Origin: an uncultured Bacilli bacterium
GTDB taxonomy: Bacteria; Bacillota_I; Bacilli_A; RF39; UBA660
Direction of reading: 5' to 3'
DNA length: 12,820 bases
NCBI GenBank assembly: GCA_934101345.1
Contig: CAKOQV010000036.1
Location: forward strand, 1-12,820
Shown here: positions 6,924 through 12,748 of the stretch, one piece after another
How positions within the stretch are numbered: the stretch's first letter is position 1
Layout: the number at the start of each line of letters is the position of its first letter
Translations under genes and position numbers: made by a program
Notes under the pieces: generated by a model
What the model was told of the DNA's origin: nothing
What the model saw: only the letters and a program-made list of their open reading frames with translations
The model's database searches: none

Positions 6924-6965
6924 AATATTGTCACCGATATTAAGATATCCTATTTAAATTCATTT
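6903..6965 (-). repeat. 16-bp perfect inverted repeat enclosing the RBS and start of the CmpB-type gene
   Basis: AAATGAATTTAAATAG (6903-6918) and CTATTTAAATTCATTT (6950-6965) are exact reverse complements with a 31-nt spacer. In the mRNA, the 5' arm begins 4 nt after the ung stop, the loop holds a small inner hairpin (GATAT / ATATC), the GGTGAC Shine-Dalgarno and the ATG, and the 3' arm covers codons 2-7 of the CmpB-type gene. The 3' arm ends in five T residues, so the element could act as a weak terminator/attenuator or control translation. Confidence 0.85.
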
Positions 6966-6969
6966 ATGC

Positions 6970-7638
6970 TTATTTTACTGTAAAATCTATTTCTTTAATA
7001 TTATTTTCTCTTAGGAATTTATTAGTACGAGAAAATGGTCTACTTCCAAAGAAACCATAATTACAAGAAAATGGTGATGGATGAGATGATTCTATTATTA
7101 AATGTTTTGGATTTGTTATTAAGTTCTTTTTACTTTTAGCGAAGTTACCCCATAGTATGAATACTACTGGAGTATCTTTTTCATTTATTTTCTTTATGAT
7201 TGCATCAGTAAAGTTTTCCCAACCAAGATTTTTATGTGAAGCAGGCTTATCTTTTTCTACAGTTAGAACGGTATTTAAAAGTAATACTCCTTCTTTAGCC
7301 CAGCAAGTTAAATCACCTTTAGTACTTATTGGTATATTTAAATCACTATTTAATTCTTTATATATATTCTGAAGTGATGGTGGTAATTTGATTCCATCAT
7401 TTACTGAAAAGGCTAATCCATTGGCTTCACCTACTCCATGATATGGATCCTGTCCTAATATTACTACTTTTACATCATTATAATCTGTTAGTGATAAGGC
7501 TCTTAGTATGTAATTTTTAGGAGGGAAGATAGGTCTTTCTTTATAGGCTTTGTTTATATATAATACTATTTTCTTAAAATAATCTTTTTGATATTCTTCA
7601 TTTAGGATATTATCCCAACTATTTCCCACTAAATACAT
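6970..7638 (-). CDS. ung: Uracil-DNA glycosylase (family 1)
   Basis: A 222-residue family-1 uracil-DNA glycosylase, which removes uracil from DNA and starts base-excision repair. All active-site motifs are intact: the water-activating loop GQDPYHG (62-68, catalytic D64, H67), LPPSLQNIYKE (85-95), the LLLNTVLTV strand (119-127) and the DNA-intercalating loop SSHPSPFSCNYGFFGSRPF with catalytic H186. The length is normal. It starts 13 nt after the upstream prepilin stop and its AGGAAGTGA Shine-Dalgarno (7645-7653) overlaps that stop codon, so it is co-transcribed with, and perhaps coupled to, the prepilin. There is no separate promoter in the gap. Confidence 0.98.
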   Translation of the reverse strand: MYLVGNSWDNILNEEYQKDYFKKIVLYINKAYKERPIFPPKNYILRALSLTDYNDVKVVILGQDPYHGVGEANGLAFSVNDGIKLPPSLQNIYKELNSDLNIPISTKGDLTCWAKEGVLLLNTVLTVEKDKPASHKNLGWENFTDAIIKKINEKDTPVVFILWGNFAKSKKNLITNPKHLIIESSHPSPFSCNYGFFGSRPFSRTNKFLRENNIKEIDFTVK

Positions 7639-7651
7639 ATTATTTCACTTC

Positions 7652-8122
7652 CTACTTTAAATCTTCACTTGTTGGACAGTTATTTTCATTACTGTCTGTA
7701 GTAATTTCATATGATACTTTAAAATCACTGCTTACTGTTTTTTTTATACTTATTTTACAACTGTTTAAATTTTTAGTGGTATCTCTTGGATCTAATACTA
7801 CTAATATATCATTTTCATCGCTTTCAGATACTTTTAATATGCCTGTGTTGGCTAAGGCTCCTATTGTGGTATTAATGGTATTGCCGTCTGTTATAGTACA
7901 GGCATAATTTCCATATTTGTTTTTATCACTTAAATCACCATACTCACATTCTTGATAGTATGTCTCTGCAGCTGTCTTAATATTACCTATAAGTATTTTA
8001 TATGATGAGTTTCTACTGGCATTTATCGAATCTAAAATACTAGGCATGGCTAGTGTTAATACTACTCCTAATACTACAATTACTGCGAGTAATTCTATTA
8101 ATGTAAATCCTTTTTTATTCAT
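7652..8122 (-). CDS. Type IV prepilin-like (pseudopilin) protein 1
   Basis: A 156-residue protein with a canonical class III signal: KKGFTLIELLAVIVVLG, where prepilin peptidase would cut after G5, leave F6 as the N-methylated first residue and keep the conserved glutamate at mature position 5 (E10). Residues 6-27 are the hydrophobic helix that anchors the precursor and packs the pilus core. The rest is a hydrophilic globular domain with four cysteines (C59, C75, C122, C149), likely two disulfides, which suits an extracellular fold. The N-terminus is almost the same, in protein and DNA, as that of the second prepilin at 12224-12730; the globular parts are unrelated at sight. No pilus ATPase, platform or peptidase gene is in the window. 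It could be a minor pilin of a competence-type or type IV pilus. The Shine-Dalgarno is AAAGGTGG (8128-8135). Confidence 0.9.
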   Translation of the reverse strand: MNKKGFTLIELLAVIVVLGVVLTLAMPSILDSINASRNSSYKILIGNIKTAAETYYQECEYGDLSDKNKYGNYACTITDGNTINTTIGALANTGILKVSESDENDILVVLDPRDTTKNLNSCKISIKKTVSSDFKVSYEITTDSNENNCPTSEDLK

Positions 8123-8144
8123 TTATACCACCTTTTCTATATTT

Positions 8145-8173
8145 ATTGTATCATAGTTTAAGTATTTTGAGTA
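8145..8173 (-). promoter_or_regulatory. Extended -10 promoter of prepilin 1
   Basis: On the - strand TGATACAAT (8145-8153) is an extended -10 with a 5/6 TACAAT box. The 17-bp-spaced -35, TACTCA (8168-8173), is poor. The same TATGATACAAT block stands before the kinase gene at 9751, which supports it as a real promoter element of this genome. Confidence 0.55.
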
Positions 8174-8245
8174 TACTTTTCTTTATATTTATTTATTACT
8201 AATCAAATGGCGGTAGGACTTTTATAGACTGATATGGCTGATATT

Positions 8246-8312
8246 TTTATTTGAGACAATAATTTGGCTCAAATAAACACTAAAGAGACTATACTTATAT
8301 AGGCTCTTAGTG
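8246..8312 (-). terminator. Two tandem hairpins after ylmC (probable terminator plus second stem)
   Basis: Hairpin 1: CTCTTAGTG (8304-8312) with CACTAAAGAG (8278-8287; one bulged A), then inside it the perfect CTATA / TATAG with a 4-nt loop. On the - strand it lies 10 nt after the ylmC stop and is followed by GTTTATTT, a poor but possible U tract. Hairpin 2: the 10-bp perfect repeat CTCAAATAAA (8268-8277) / TTTATTTGAG (8246-8255), whose 5' arm is the same U tract, so the two stems abut. The remaining 8154-8245 holds no gene that I can see; it contains a locally GC-richer patch around 8209-8220. Confidence 0.5.
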
Positions 8313-8322
8313 AACATAATTA

Positions 8323-8544
8323 TTATACTTTATCTTTGGCTAAAATTATGTCATCTCCTATTTTGGCTATTTGACTCCAATCAAGTTCATACTCTTCTCT
8401 AGAGAATCTTTTGCCTTTTTTTTCTTCAAGTATCAACGACTTTATTAAACCAGTATTATCTACAATTACATCTATTATTAAACCTAATCTTTTACCTGTA
8501 GACATATTTATTATTTCTTTTGTTTGTAATTCTGATAATCGCAT
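8323..8544 (-). CDS. ylmC: YlmC/YmxH family sporulation protein (PRC-barrel)
   Basis: A 73-residue single-domain PRC-barrel protein of the YlmC/YmxH family of spore formers. It opens with the signature MRLSELQTKEIINMSTGKR, followed by LGLIIDVIVDNTG and the barrel strands, and ends DWSQIAKIGDDIILAK as in the family, where the last part reads close to 'W.I.KIG.D.I'. Its length is typical. The molecular function is not established; family members are expressed during sporulation. In Bacillus subtilis ylmC lies just downstream of sigG, and the same order is kept here with one kinase-like gene between them. The start has AGGTGAT 4 nt away. A CATATATTT block precedes the Shine-Dalgarno exactly as in gerQ, but no matching -35 is visible. 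Confidence 0.9.
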   Translation of the reverse strand: MRLSELQTKEIINMSTGKRLGLIIDVIVDNTGLIKSLILEEKKGKRFSREEYELDWSQIAKIGDDIILAKDKV

Positions 8545-8578
8545 TATATCACCTATAAAAATATATGTTTATTTATAT

Positions 8579-8607
8579 AAAAAGAGTACTATCTTTTTAG
8601 CACTCTT
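8579..8607 (-). terminator. Intrinsic terminator of the kinase-like gene, overlapping its stop codon
   Basis: A 10-bp stem with one G-T pair, AAGAGTGCTA (8598-8607 on the - strand) with TAGTACTCTT (8582-8591), loop of 6, followed by a run of T to 8579. The TAG stop (8591-8589) lies in the 3' arm. It separates the kinase from ylmC. Confidence 0.8.
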
Positions 8608-9731
8608 GCATATTTTCCATTATATTTTTCACTATAACTCTCTTTAATATAGCTATCCATTAAATCTAATTTTGATTCAATATCCTTTACTAAGGCTATT
8701 TGGGCCCTTGTACGATATAAGTTTTGTTTATCATAGTCTGTTTTGAAATAAGTATCACCATTTATATAGTCATTTAAGAATCTTATAGCTAGTTCTAATG
8801 TCATTATTCTTACTGACTCTGCCATTAGAGATAATTCTTCATAAGTTAAGCTTTCAGACATTTCACTTAAGTACCCATCAGTATAAGCTTTGAATAAGTC
8901 TAAATCCATTTTTACTTTAGATAAGTCATGTTCATCTTCTTTAGCACTACAAGCTGTTGATCTTATTCCATCACCATAATCAAATAACATACTACCTGGC
9001 ATAACAGTATCTAAATCTATTACCGCTAAAAAATCACCAGTATCTTTATTCATCATGACATTATTTACTTTAGTATCATTATGCGTTACACGATATGGTA
9101 TTTCTTCAGTACCTAAGTCATCCATTATTAATGAGCAAATATCTTCACGCATAAGAATAAATACTATTTCATTTGCTACTTCGGCTACTCTACCTTCAGA
9201 ATCTATCTTAATATCATCCATTAATTTATCATATCTTTTCTTGGTGTCGTGGAAATCTTTGATAGTCTCCTCGAGCTTAGACATTGGATAGTTTCCTAGT
9301 AATCTTTGAAAATTTCCAAAGGCTTTACCTGTATTATAAACTATTTCTTTATCTTGTGATTGATCGTATGATACTGCATTTTCTATAAACTCATAGATAC
9401 GATAATATTTTCTTGTACCTGTTTCATCATAGACATAGCATAGTAACTTATTATCTTTTGTTTTTATTACTTCAGGTACTTGATGGGTGGTATCTCCATT
9501 TTTTATCATTTGTCTTTTTAAATAGGTAGTTACACCTTCAATATTTTTCATTAATTTATATGGTTCTGCAAAAACTGTGGTATTTATTTTTTGAATTAAA
9601 TATTTTCTTTCACTTCCATCTTTTCTTTTGAATGTTGCTACGAAGGTCTTGTTTATGTTTCCTGAGTGATTCTCAGTAATATTTATTAGTTCACCTTCGA
9701 TATTAAACTTGTTTAGTATTTCTTTAATCAT
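8589..9731 (-). CDS. APH/choline-kinase-fold phosphotransferase, N-acetylhexosamine 1-kinase-like
   Basis: A 380-residue small-molecule kinase of the aminoglycoside phosphotransferase fold. The catalytic loop is VTHNDTKVNN (H217, D219, N224) and the metal-binding segment is VIDLDTVMPG (D239, D241) followed by DYGDGIRS; YLIQKIN supplies the likely ATP-binding lysine K48. The DLDTVMP and D-GD-RS pattern is closer to NahK-type N-acetylhexosamine 1-kinases, which phosphorylate GlcNAc/GalNAc at C1, than to drug-resistance enzymes; I infer a sugar kinase. No phosphorylase or transporter of that pathway is next to it. It lies 48 nt after sigG, where B. subtilis has ylm genes, so a link with spore metabolism or with CotS-like coat kinases of the same fold is an alternative. 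It has its own extended -10 promoter, a GGGAGGG Shine-Dalgarno and a terminator. Confidence 0.75.
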   Translation of the reverse strand: MIKEILNKFNIEGELINITENHSGNINKTFVATFKRKDGSERKYLIQKINTTVFAEPYKLMKNIEGVTTYLKRQMIKNGDTTHQVPEVIKTKDNKLLCYVYDETGTRKYYRIYEFIENAVSYDQSQDKEIVYNTGKAFGNFQRLLGNYPMSKLEETIKDFHDTKKRYDKLMDDIKIDSEGRVAEVANEIVFILMREDICSLIMDDLGTEEIPYRVTHNDTKVNNVMMNKDTGDFLAVIDLDTVMPGSMLFDYGDGIRSTACSAKEDEHDLSKVKMDLDLFKAYTDGYLSEMSESLTYEELSLMAESVRIMTLELAIRFLNDYINGDTYFKTDYDKQNLYRTRAQIALVKDIESKLDLMDSYIKESYSEKYNGKYARVLKR

Positions 9732-9750
9732 TACATAACCCTCCCTGTTA

Positions 9751-9779
9751 ATTGTATCATATATTAGATGGTTTTGTAA
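9751..9779 (-). promoter_or_regulatory. Extended -10 promoter of the kinase-like gene
   Basis: On the - strand TGATACAAT (9751-9759) with a weak TTACAA (9774-9779) 17 bp upstream. The -10 block is identical to that before prepilin 1 (8145-8153) and ends 5 nt from the GGGAGGG Shine-Dalgarno. The gene may also be read from sigG. Confidence 0.5.
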
Positions 9780-10550
9780 CTATTTTATATATTTTTTTAA
9801 ATTATTTATGGCATTTTTTTCTATTCTTGATATTTGAGCCTGTGATATTCCGAGTTCTTCTGCTATTTCCATTTGGGTTTTTCCAATGATAAAACGCTCA
9901 TTTAGAATGTTTACTTCTCTATCTTTGAGATTATTCATGGCTCTTTCTAGAGCAAGCCTACTATCAAGTCCATATTCTTCTTCTTTATTTGCTATTTGAT
10001 CATATAGATATATGGTATCGCCTCCATCATTATATATTGGCTCATACATACTTACTGGATCTCTTAGGGAATCTAGGGCCTCGCGAATATCATATTCTGT
10101 TACATTAAGTATTTTGGCTATTTCAGCATTTGTTGGCTCTTTACTACCCACTGCTAATTCTTCTTTTAGTTTTAAGGTTTTATAGGCTAAATCTTTGATA
10201 CTGCGCGATATTCTAATACTATTGTTATCTCTTAAATACCTTTTTATTTCCCCCTCAATCATAGGACAGGCATAAGTAGATAATTTTACATCATAGGATG
10301 TGTCAAAATTGTCAATGGCTTTTACTAGTCCTAGACACCCTACTTGAAATAAATCATCTAGGTTATCTACTTTACCATTAAACTTTCTTAAGATACTTAA
10401 TACTAGTTTTAAATTACCATTTATTAAGTCATCTCTAGCAAATGGGTCCCCCTCCTTCATCTTTTTAAATAATTCTATAGTTTCAGTAGTTGTTAAAACT
10501 TTTATATTCGCAGTATTCACACCAGTAATTTCTACTTTATGGCGTGACAT
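9780..10550 (-). CDS. sigG: RNA polymerase sigma-G factor (late forespore)
   Basis: A 256-residue sigma-70 family factor that directs late forespore transcription. The N-terminus MSRHKVEITGVNTANIKVL is the diagnostic sigma-G opening, absent from sigma-F. Region 2 spans about 38-110 with DDLFQVGCLGLVKAIDNFD (core binding and -10 recognition); LRDNNSIRISRSIKDLAYK begins region 3; the SigG-typical EPIYNDGGD is at about 169-177; region 4 ends with the helix-turn-helix TQMEIAEELGISQAQISRI for the -35. It is full length, with no defect seen. The Shine-Dalgarno AAAGGAG (10561-10567) lies 10 nt before the ATG. A sigma-G-like promoter sits directly upstream, as expected for autoregulation, within a hairpin that could mask the Shine-Dalgarno in longer transcripts. 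The surroundings (ylmC downstream, rluD and lspA upstream) recall the B. subtilis sigG region. Confidence 0.98.
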   Translation of the reverse strand: MSRHKVEITGVNTANIKVLTTTETIELFKKMKEGDPFARDDLINGNLKLVLSILRKFNGKVDNLDDLFQVGCLGLVKAIDNFDTSYDVKLSTYACPMIEGEIKRYLRDNNSIRISRSIKDLAYKTLKLKEELAVGSKEPTNAEIAKILNVTEYDIREALDSLRDPVSMYEPIYNDGGDTIYLYDQIANKEEEYGLDSRLALERAMNNLKDREVNILNERFIIGKTQMEIAEELGISQAQISRIEKNAINNLKKYIK

Positions 10551-10554
10551 AATA

Positions 10555-10599
10555 AAAAATCTCCTTTCATATTCATTATGAATACTTTTAGAGATTTTT
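10555..10599 (-). promoter_or_regulatory. Hairpin that can mask the sigG Shine-Dalgarno in read-through RNA
   Basis: On the - strand AAAAATCTC (10591-10599) is perfectly complementary to GAGATTTTT (10555-10563), which holds the end of the AAAGGAG Shine-Dalgarno and most of the spacer to the ATG. The 27-nt interior contains a palindrome, ATTCATAATGAAT (10571-10583). The upstream arm lies in the spacer of the sigma-G-like promoter, so RNA started there lacks it and only longer RNA can fold this way. Confidence 0.55.
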
Positions 10600-10603
10600 A
10601 TTC
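10574..10603 (-). promoter_or_regulatory. Candidate sigma-G (sigma-F/G) promoter of sigG
   Basis: On the - strand GAATA (10599-10603), 18 bp, CATAATG (10574-10580). The Bacillus sigma-G consensus is about GHATR, 17-18 bp, CATWMTA: all -35 positions and six of seven -10 positions fit. The start would be near 10567, immediately at the Shine-Dalgarno. Confidence 0.5.
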
Positions 10604-10747
10604 AGTGGGTTTTAATATAAGGTGCTCATATTTTAAACTTATTACTACCCTTTCCTTTTTTAAATGTATCGAATTCACCTCCTTTAAAATTTGTTGCGAC
10701 TACATTTTCGCTATTTATAATTTCATTTTTTTCATTTTTTATCTAAT
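10604..10747 (-). other. sigG upstream region with an orphan Shine-Dalgarno sequence
   Basis: No convincing gene is seen here. On the - strand there is a near-perfect AAAGGAGGTGA (10675-10685) with no ATG at the right distance; the only start using it is a GTG within it (10676-10678), which opens 26 codons ending at 10598. A second frame is open for 38 codons but has no usual start codon. It may be a leader peptide, a relic, or chance. Confidence 0.3.
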
Positions 10748-10783
10748 AAAAAACGAGCATATATACCTAAGTATAATATGCTC
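10748..10783 (-). terminator. Strong intrinsic terminator after rluD
   Basis: On the - strand GAGCATAT (10776-10783) pairs with ATATGCTC (10755-10762) and the stem continues, after one bulged A, with 4 more pairs (TATAC-type) to a 4-nt loop. One G then T6 (10753-10748) follow. It lies 105 nt after the rluD stop and isolates sigG from rluD. Confidence 0.88.
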
Positions 10784-10817
10784 AAATAAATATATTTTTC
10801 TTTAGTAAGTGGTTGAT
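10748..10817 (-). ncRNA. Possible 70-nt small RNA or attenuated leader between rluD and sigG
   Basis: The candidate promoter at 10824-10852 would start RNA near 10817, and the strong terminator would end it at about 10748. The product would be about 35 unpaired, A-rich nucleotides plus the terminator stem. It holds no ORF with a Shine-Dalgarno. It might be a small RNA, or the leader of a sigG transcript with premature termination. Only the promoter and terminator support it. Confidence 0.3.
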
Positions 10818-10823
10818 AATGTC

Positions 10824-10852
10824 ATTATATCATTTATGCAATTTGTTGTCTT
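10824..10852 (-). promoter_or_regulatory. Sigma-A-like promoter facing sigG, upstream of the rluD terminator
   Basis: On the - strand TGATATAAT (10824-10832) is a perfect extended -10, with AAGACA (10847-10852; 4 of 6) 17 bp upstream. It is in the same direction as rluD and sigG but before the terminator at 10748-10783, so it does not directly drive sigG unless that terminator is bypassed. Confidence 0.5.
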
Positions 10853-10888
10853 TTGTTTTAACTAAATTTTTTACTTTTTGGATGGTTT

Positions 10889-11776
10889 TTATCTGAACTC
10901 TTCTAATATTTCTTTAAATCTATCTGGTACTGGAGCAGTAAACTCCATATATTCTTTGGTAGTTGGATGAACAAAACCTATCTTTTCAGCATGAAGCATT
11001 TGGCCAAACTTTTCATCTATTAGTTTTTTCTTACCATACACTGGGTCATTTACGATAGGATGACCTATATAATTTAGATGTACTCTTATTTGATGAGTTC
11101 TTCCTGTTTCTAGTTTACATCTAATTAAAGTAGCGTTGTTTAGTCTTTCTATCACTCTAAAATGGGTTATAGCTTCTTTAGAGTTTTCACTAGTTACACA
11201 CATTTTCTTTCTATTATTAACATCTCTTCCTATTGGTGCATCAATAGTAGCAGTGTCTTCCTTAATAATACCATCAACGAGAGCAATGTATTCTCTTACT
11301 ACTTCCTTCTTGGCAATAGCATCCGCGAGGATATTGTGGGCTCTATCATTCTTAGCTACTAGTAACAATCCTGAAGTATCAGCATCTATTCTATGTACTA
11401 TACCTGGTCTTATTAAGGTATTAATAGTACTTAGATTTTTAGTATGATATAAAAGAGCGTTGACAAGAGTTCCTGCACGGTTACCTGGAGCAGGATGTAC
11501 TACCATACCACTGGGTTTATTTACTACGATCAAGTCATCATCTTCGTAATAGATATCTAATGGTATATTTTCTGGTAATATATCTGTCTCTTCAATTAAC
11601 TCAGTTATTTCTATATTGTCATTTTCTTTTACTTTATAACTATCTTTTACTTTATTTCCATTTACTAAAATATTTCCTGTTTCAATCATTTTTTGTATTT
11701 TACTTCTTGTGTATTCAGTATTATCACAAAGATATTTATCTATTCTTTTTCCAATATTATTTATGTCTACGATCAT
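10889..11776 (-). CDS. rluD: Large-subunit rRNA pseudouridine synthase, RluD/YlyB type
   Basis: A 295-residue RluA-family pseudouridine synthase. Residues about 8-60 form an S4 RNA-binding domain (RIDKYLCDN, SRSKIQKMIETGNILVNG-like pattern). The catalytic domain follows, with VVNKPSGMVVHP (84-95) and GIVHRIDADTSGLL, where D131 of HRID is the catalytic aspartate (HRID in place of the commoner HRLD), and the family's KLETGRTHQIRVHL (221-234) with the closing GHPIVNDPVYG. By length and S4 domain it fits RluD/YlyB, which modifies helix 69 of 23S rRNA; the exact target is inferred. The start ATG overlaps the lspA stop by 1 nt (TAATG), with AAAGGA inside lspA, so it is translationally coupled to lspA, as the lspA-ylyB pair is linked in B. 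subtilis. Confidence 0.93.
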   Translation of the reverse strand: MIVDINNIGKRIDKYLCDNTEYTRSKIQKMIETGNILVNGNKVKDSYKVKENDNIEITELIEETDILPENIPLDIYYEDDDLIVVNKPSGMVVHPAPGNRAGTLVNALLYHTKNLSTINTLIRPGIVHRIDADTSGLLLVAKNDRAHNILADAIAKKEVVREYIALVDGIIKEDTATIDAPIGRDVNNRKKMCVTSENSKEAITHFRVIERLNNATLIRCKLETGRTHQIRVHLNYIGHPIVNDPVYGKKKLIDEKFGQMLHAEKIGFVHPTTKEYMEFTAPVPDRFKEILEEFR

Positions 11777-12222
11777 TATTTTTTGTCCTTTCTAAACATG
11801 CTTATTAGTAAGAGAAATACTCCTAGTACTATGAAAGTATCTGCTAGATTGAATATTGGATAATTATATCCAAATATTTTAAAATCTAGAAAGTCCACTA
11901 CTACTCCTCTTACTATTCTATCTATTAAATTACCTATAGAACCTCCTATTACAAGGGATAAGGCTATTTTATTTATATTTTCTTTTATTTCTGTTTTTCT
12001 TATATAATACACTAGTATTCCTATAACAATAAGGGTTACTATAATTAGAAGTATTCTTTTACCTGTTAGTATACTAAAGGCTGCTCCATTGTTATTTGTA
12101 TATGTTAAATAGAAAAATGATTTTATTACTTCAACTGATTTTGTCTTACTTAGAGTATTTATAACTATTAATTTAGATACTTGATCTATTATTATAAATA
12201 TTATACTTAAAATTATTATCAT
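11776..12222 (-). CDS. lspA: Lipoprotein signal peptidase (signal peptidase II)
   Basis: A 148-residue aspartyl membrane protease that removes signal peptides from diacylglyceryl-prolipoproteins. It has four hydrophobic helices and all family motifs: IDQVSK (D13), TNNNGAAFS (42-50), GGSIGNLIDR (93-102), VVDFLDF with catalytic D110, and FNLADTF with catalytic D128, 18 residues apart. A longer reading from a GTG at 12249 would add nine polar residues and overlap the prepilin gene; I prefer the ATG at 12222, which has AGGGA at a good distance, begins at the first helix and starts 1 nt after the prepilin stop. It is the middle gene of prepilin 2-lspA-rluD and overlaps rluD by 1 nt. Confidence 0.95.
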   Translation of the reverse strand: MIIILSIIFIIIDQVSKLIVINTLSKTKSVEVIKSFFYLTYTNNNGAAFSILTGKRILLIIVTLIVIGILVYYIRKTEIKENINKIALSLVIGGSIGNLIDRIVRGVVVDFLDFKIFGYNYPIFNLADTFIVLGVFLLLISMFRKDKK

Positions 12223-12223
12223 A

Positions 12224-12730
12224 TTATCCCTGATTTTCTTTCCACACACAAGTATCTATGGCATATTTTTTATTTTTTTTATATGCATCAGTAAGACAAT
12301 TTAAATTATCTTTTTTCATTTTATAGCAGTATACAAAATCACTATCTTTATATACTTCTACTTCAGCAGAAGTATCGCATGAAGTTTCTTTATTACCAGC
12401 ATTAACAAAATCTTTTTGTGTTAATATACCATCTTTTATAATATCATTTATAGTTATGACACCTTTTTGATAAGTAATATCATACTCTTTACCATTTTCA
12501 GTTTTTCTTCCCTCACACCTATCACTTTTACAACTAAAACTCATTGTATCGCTATTTAGTTTAACATAACTATCAATTGCCTGCGTAAGTCTATCTATAA
12601 ATACCTCTTCTGACTTAATTTTACTTTTGGTGTAAGCATCAGAAATTATTGGTACTGATATTAATAATACTAGTCCTAATACAACAATCACTGCGAGTAA
12701 TTCTATTAAAGTAAATCCTTTTCTATTCAT
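12224..12730 (-). CDS. Type IV prepilin-like (pseudopilin) protein 2
   Basis: A 168-residue prepilin-like protein beginning MNRKGFTLIELLAVIVVLG: cleavage after G5, F6 first in the mature form, E10 at mature position 5, hydrophobic helix 6-28. The exported part is hydrophilic with six cysteines (C67, C72, C118, C135, C145, C161), perhaps three disulfides, and a tryptophan near the C-terminus. It is a paralogue of prepilin 1 at the N-terminus only: about 39 of the first 41 coding bases match, while the globular regions do not align by eye. It leads an operon with lspA and rluD, a context that says little about its job; it may be a minor pilin or an adhesin-like subunit for machinery encoded elsewhere. 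The Shine-Dalgarno is GGAGGAA (12737-12743). Confidence 0.9.
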   Translation of the reverse strand: MNRKGFTLIELLAVIVVLGLVLLISVPIISDAYTKSKIKSEEVFIDRLTQAIDSYVKLNSDTMSFSCKSDRCEGRKTENGKEYDITYQKGVITINDIIKDGILTQKDFVNAGNKETSCDTSAEVEVYKDSDFVYCYKMKKDNLNCLTDAYKKNKKYAIDTCVWKENQG

Positions 12731-12748
12731 TTTATTTCCTCCAGATAT

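Noticed and set aside
10665..10690. Resemblance of the + strand to the 3' end of 16S rRNA (CACCTCCTTT)
   Set aside because: The match is limited to the anti-Shine-Dalgarno core, which is simply the complement of a Shine-Dalgarno-like sequence; flanking bases do not match rRNA.
10578..10805. A 75-codon + strand open frame in the rluD-sigG gap
   Set aside because: No Shine-Dalgarno, low-complexity Phe/Ile/Tyr/Cys composition typical of AT-rich noncoding DNA, and it runs through the strong - strand terminator and the sigG promoter.
12223..12249. GTG start giving LspA nine extra residues
   Set aside because: It overlaps the prepilin gene, has no Shine-Dalgarno and precedes the first helix with a polar stretch not usual in the family; the ATG at 12222 has AGGGA at a good distance.
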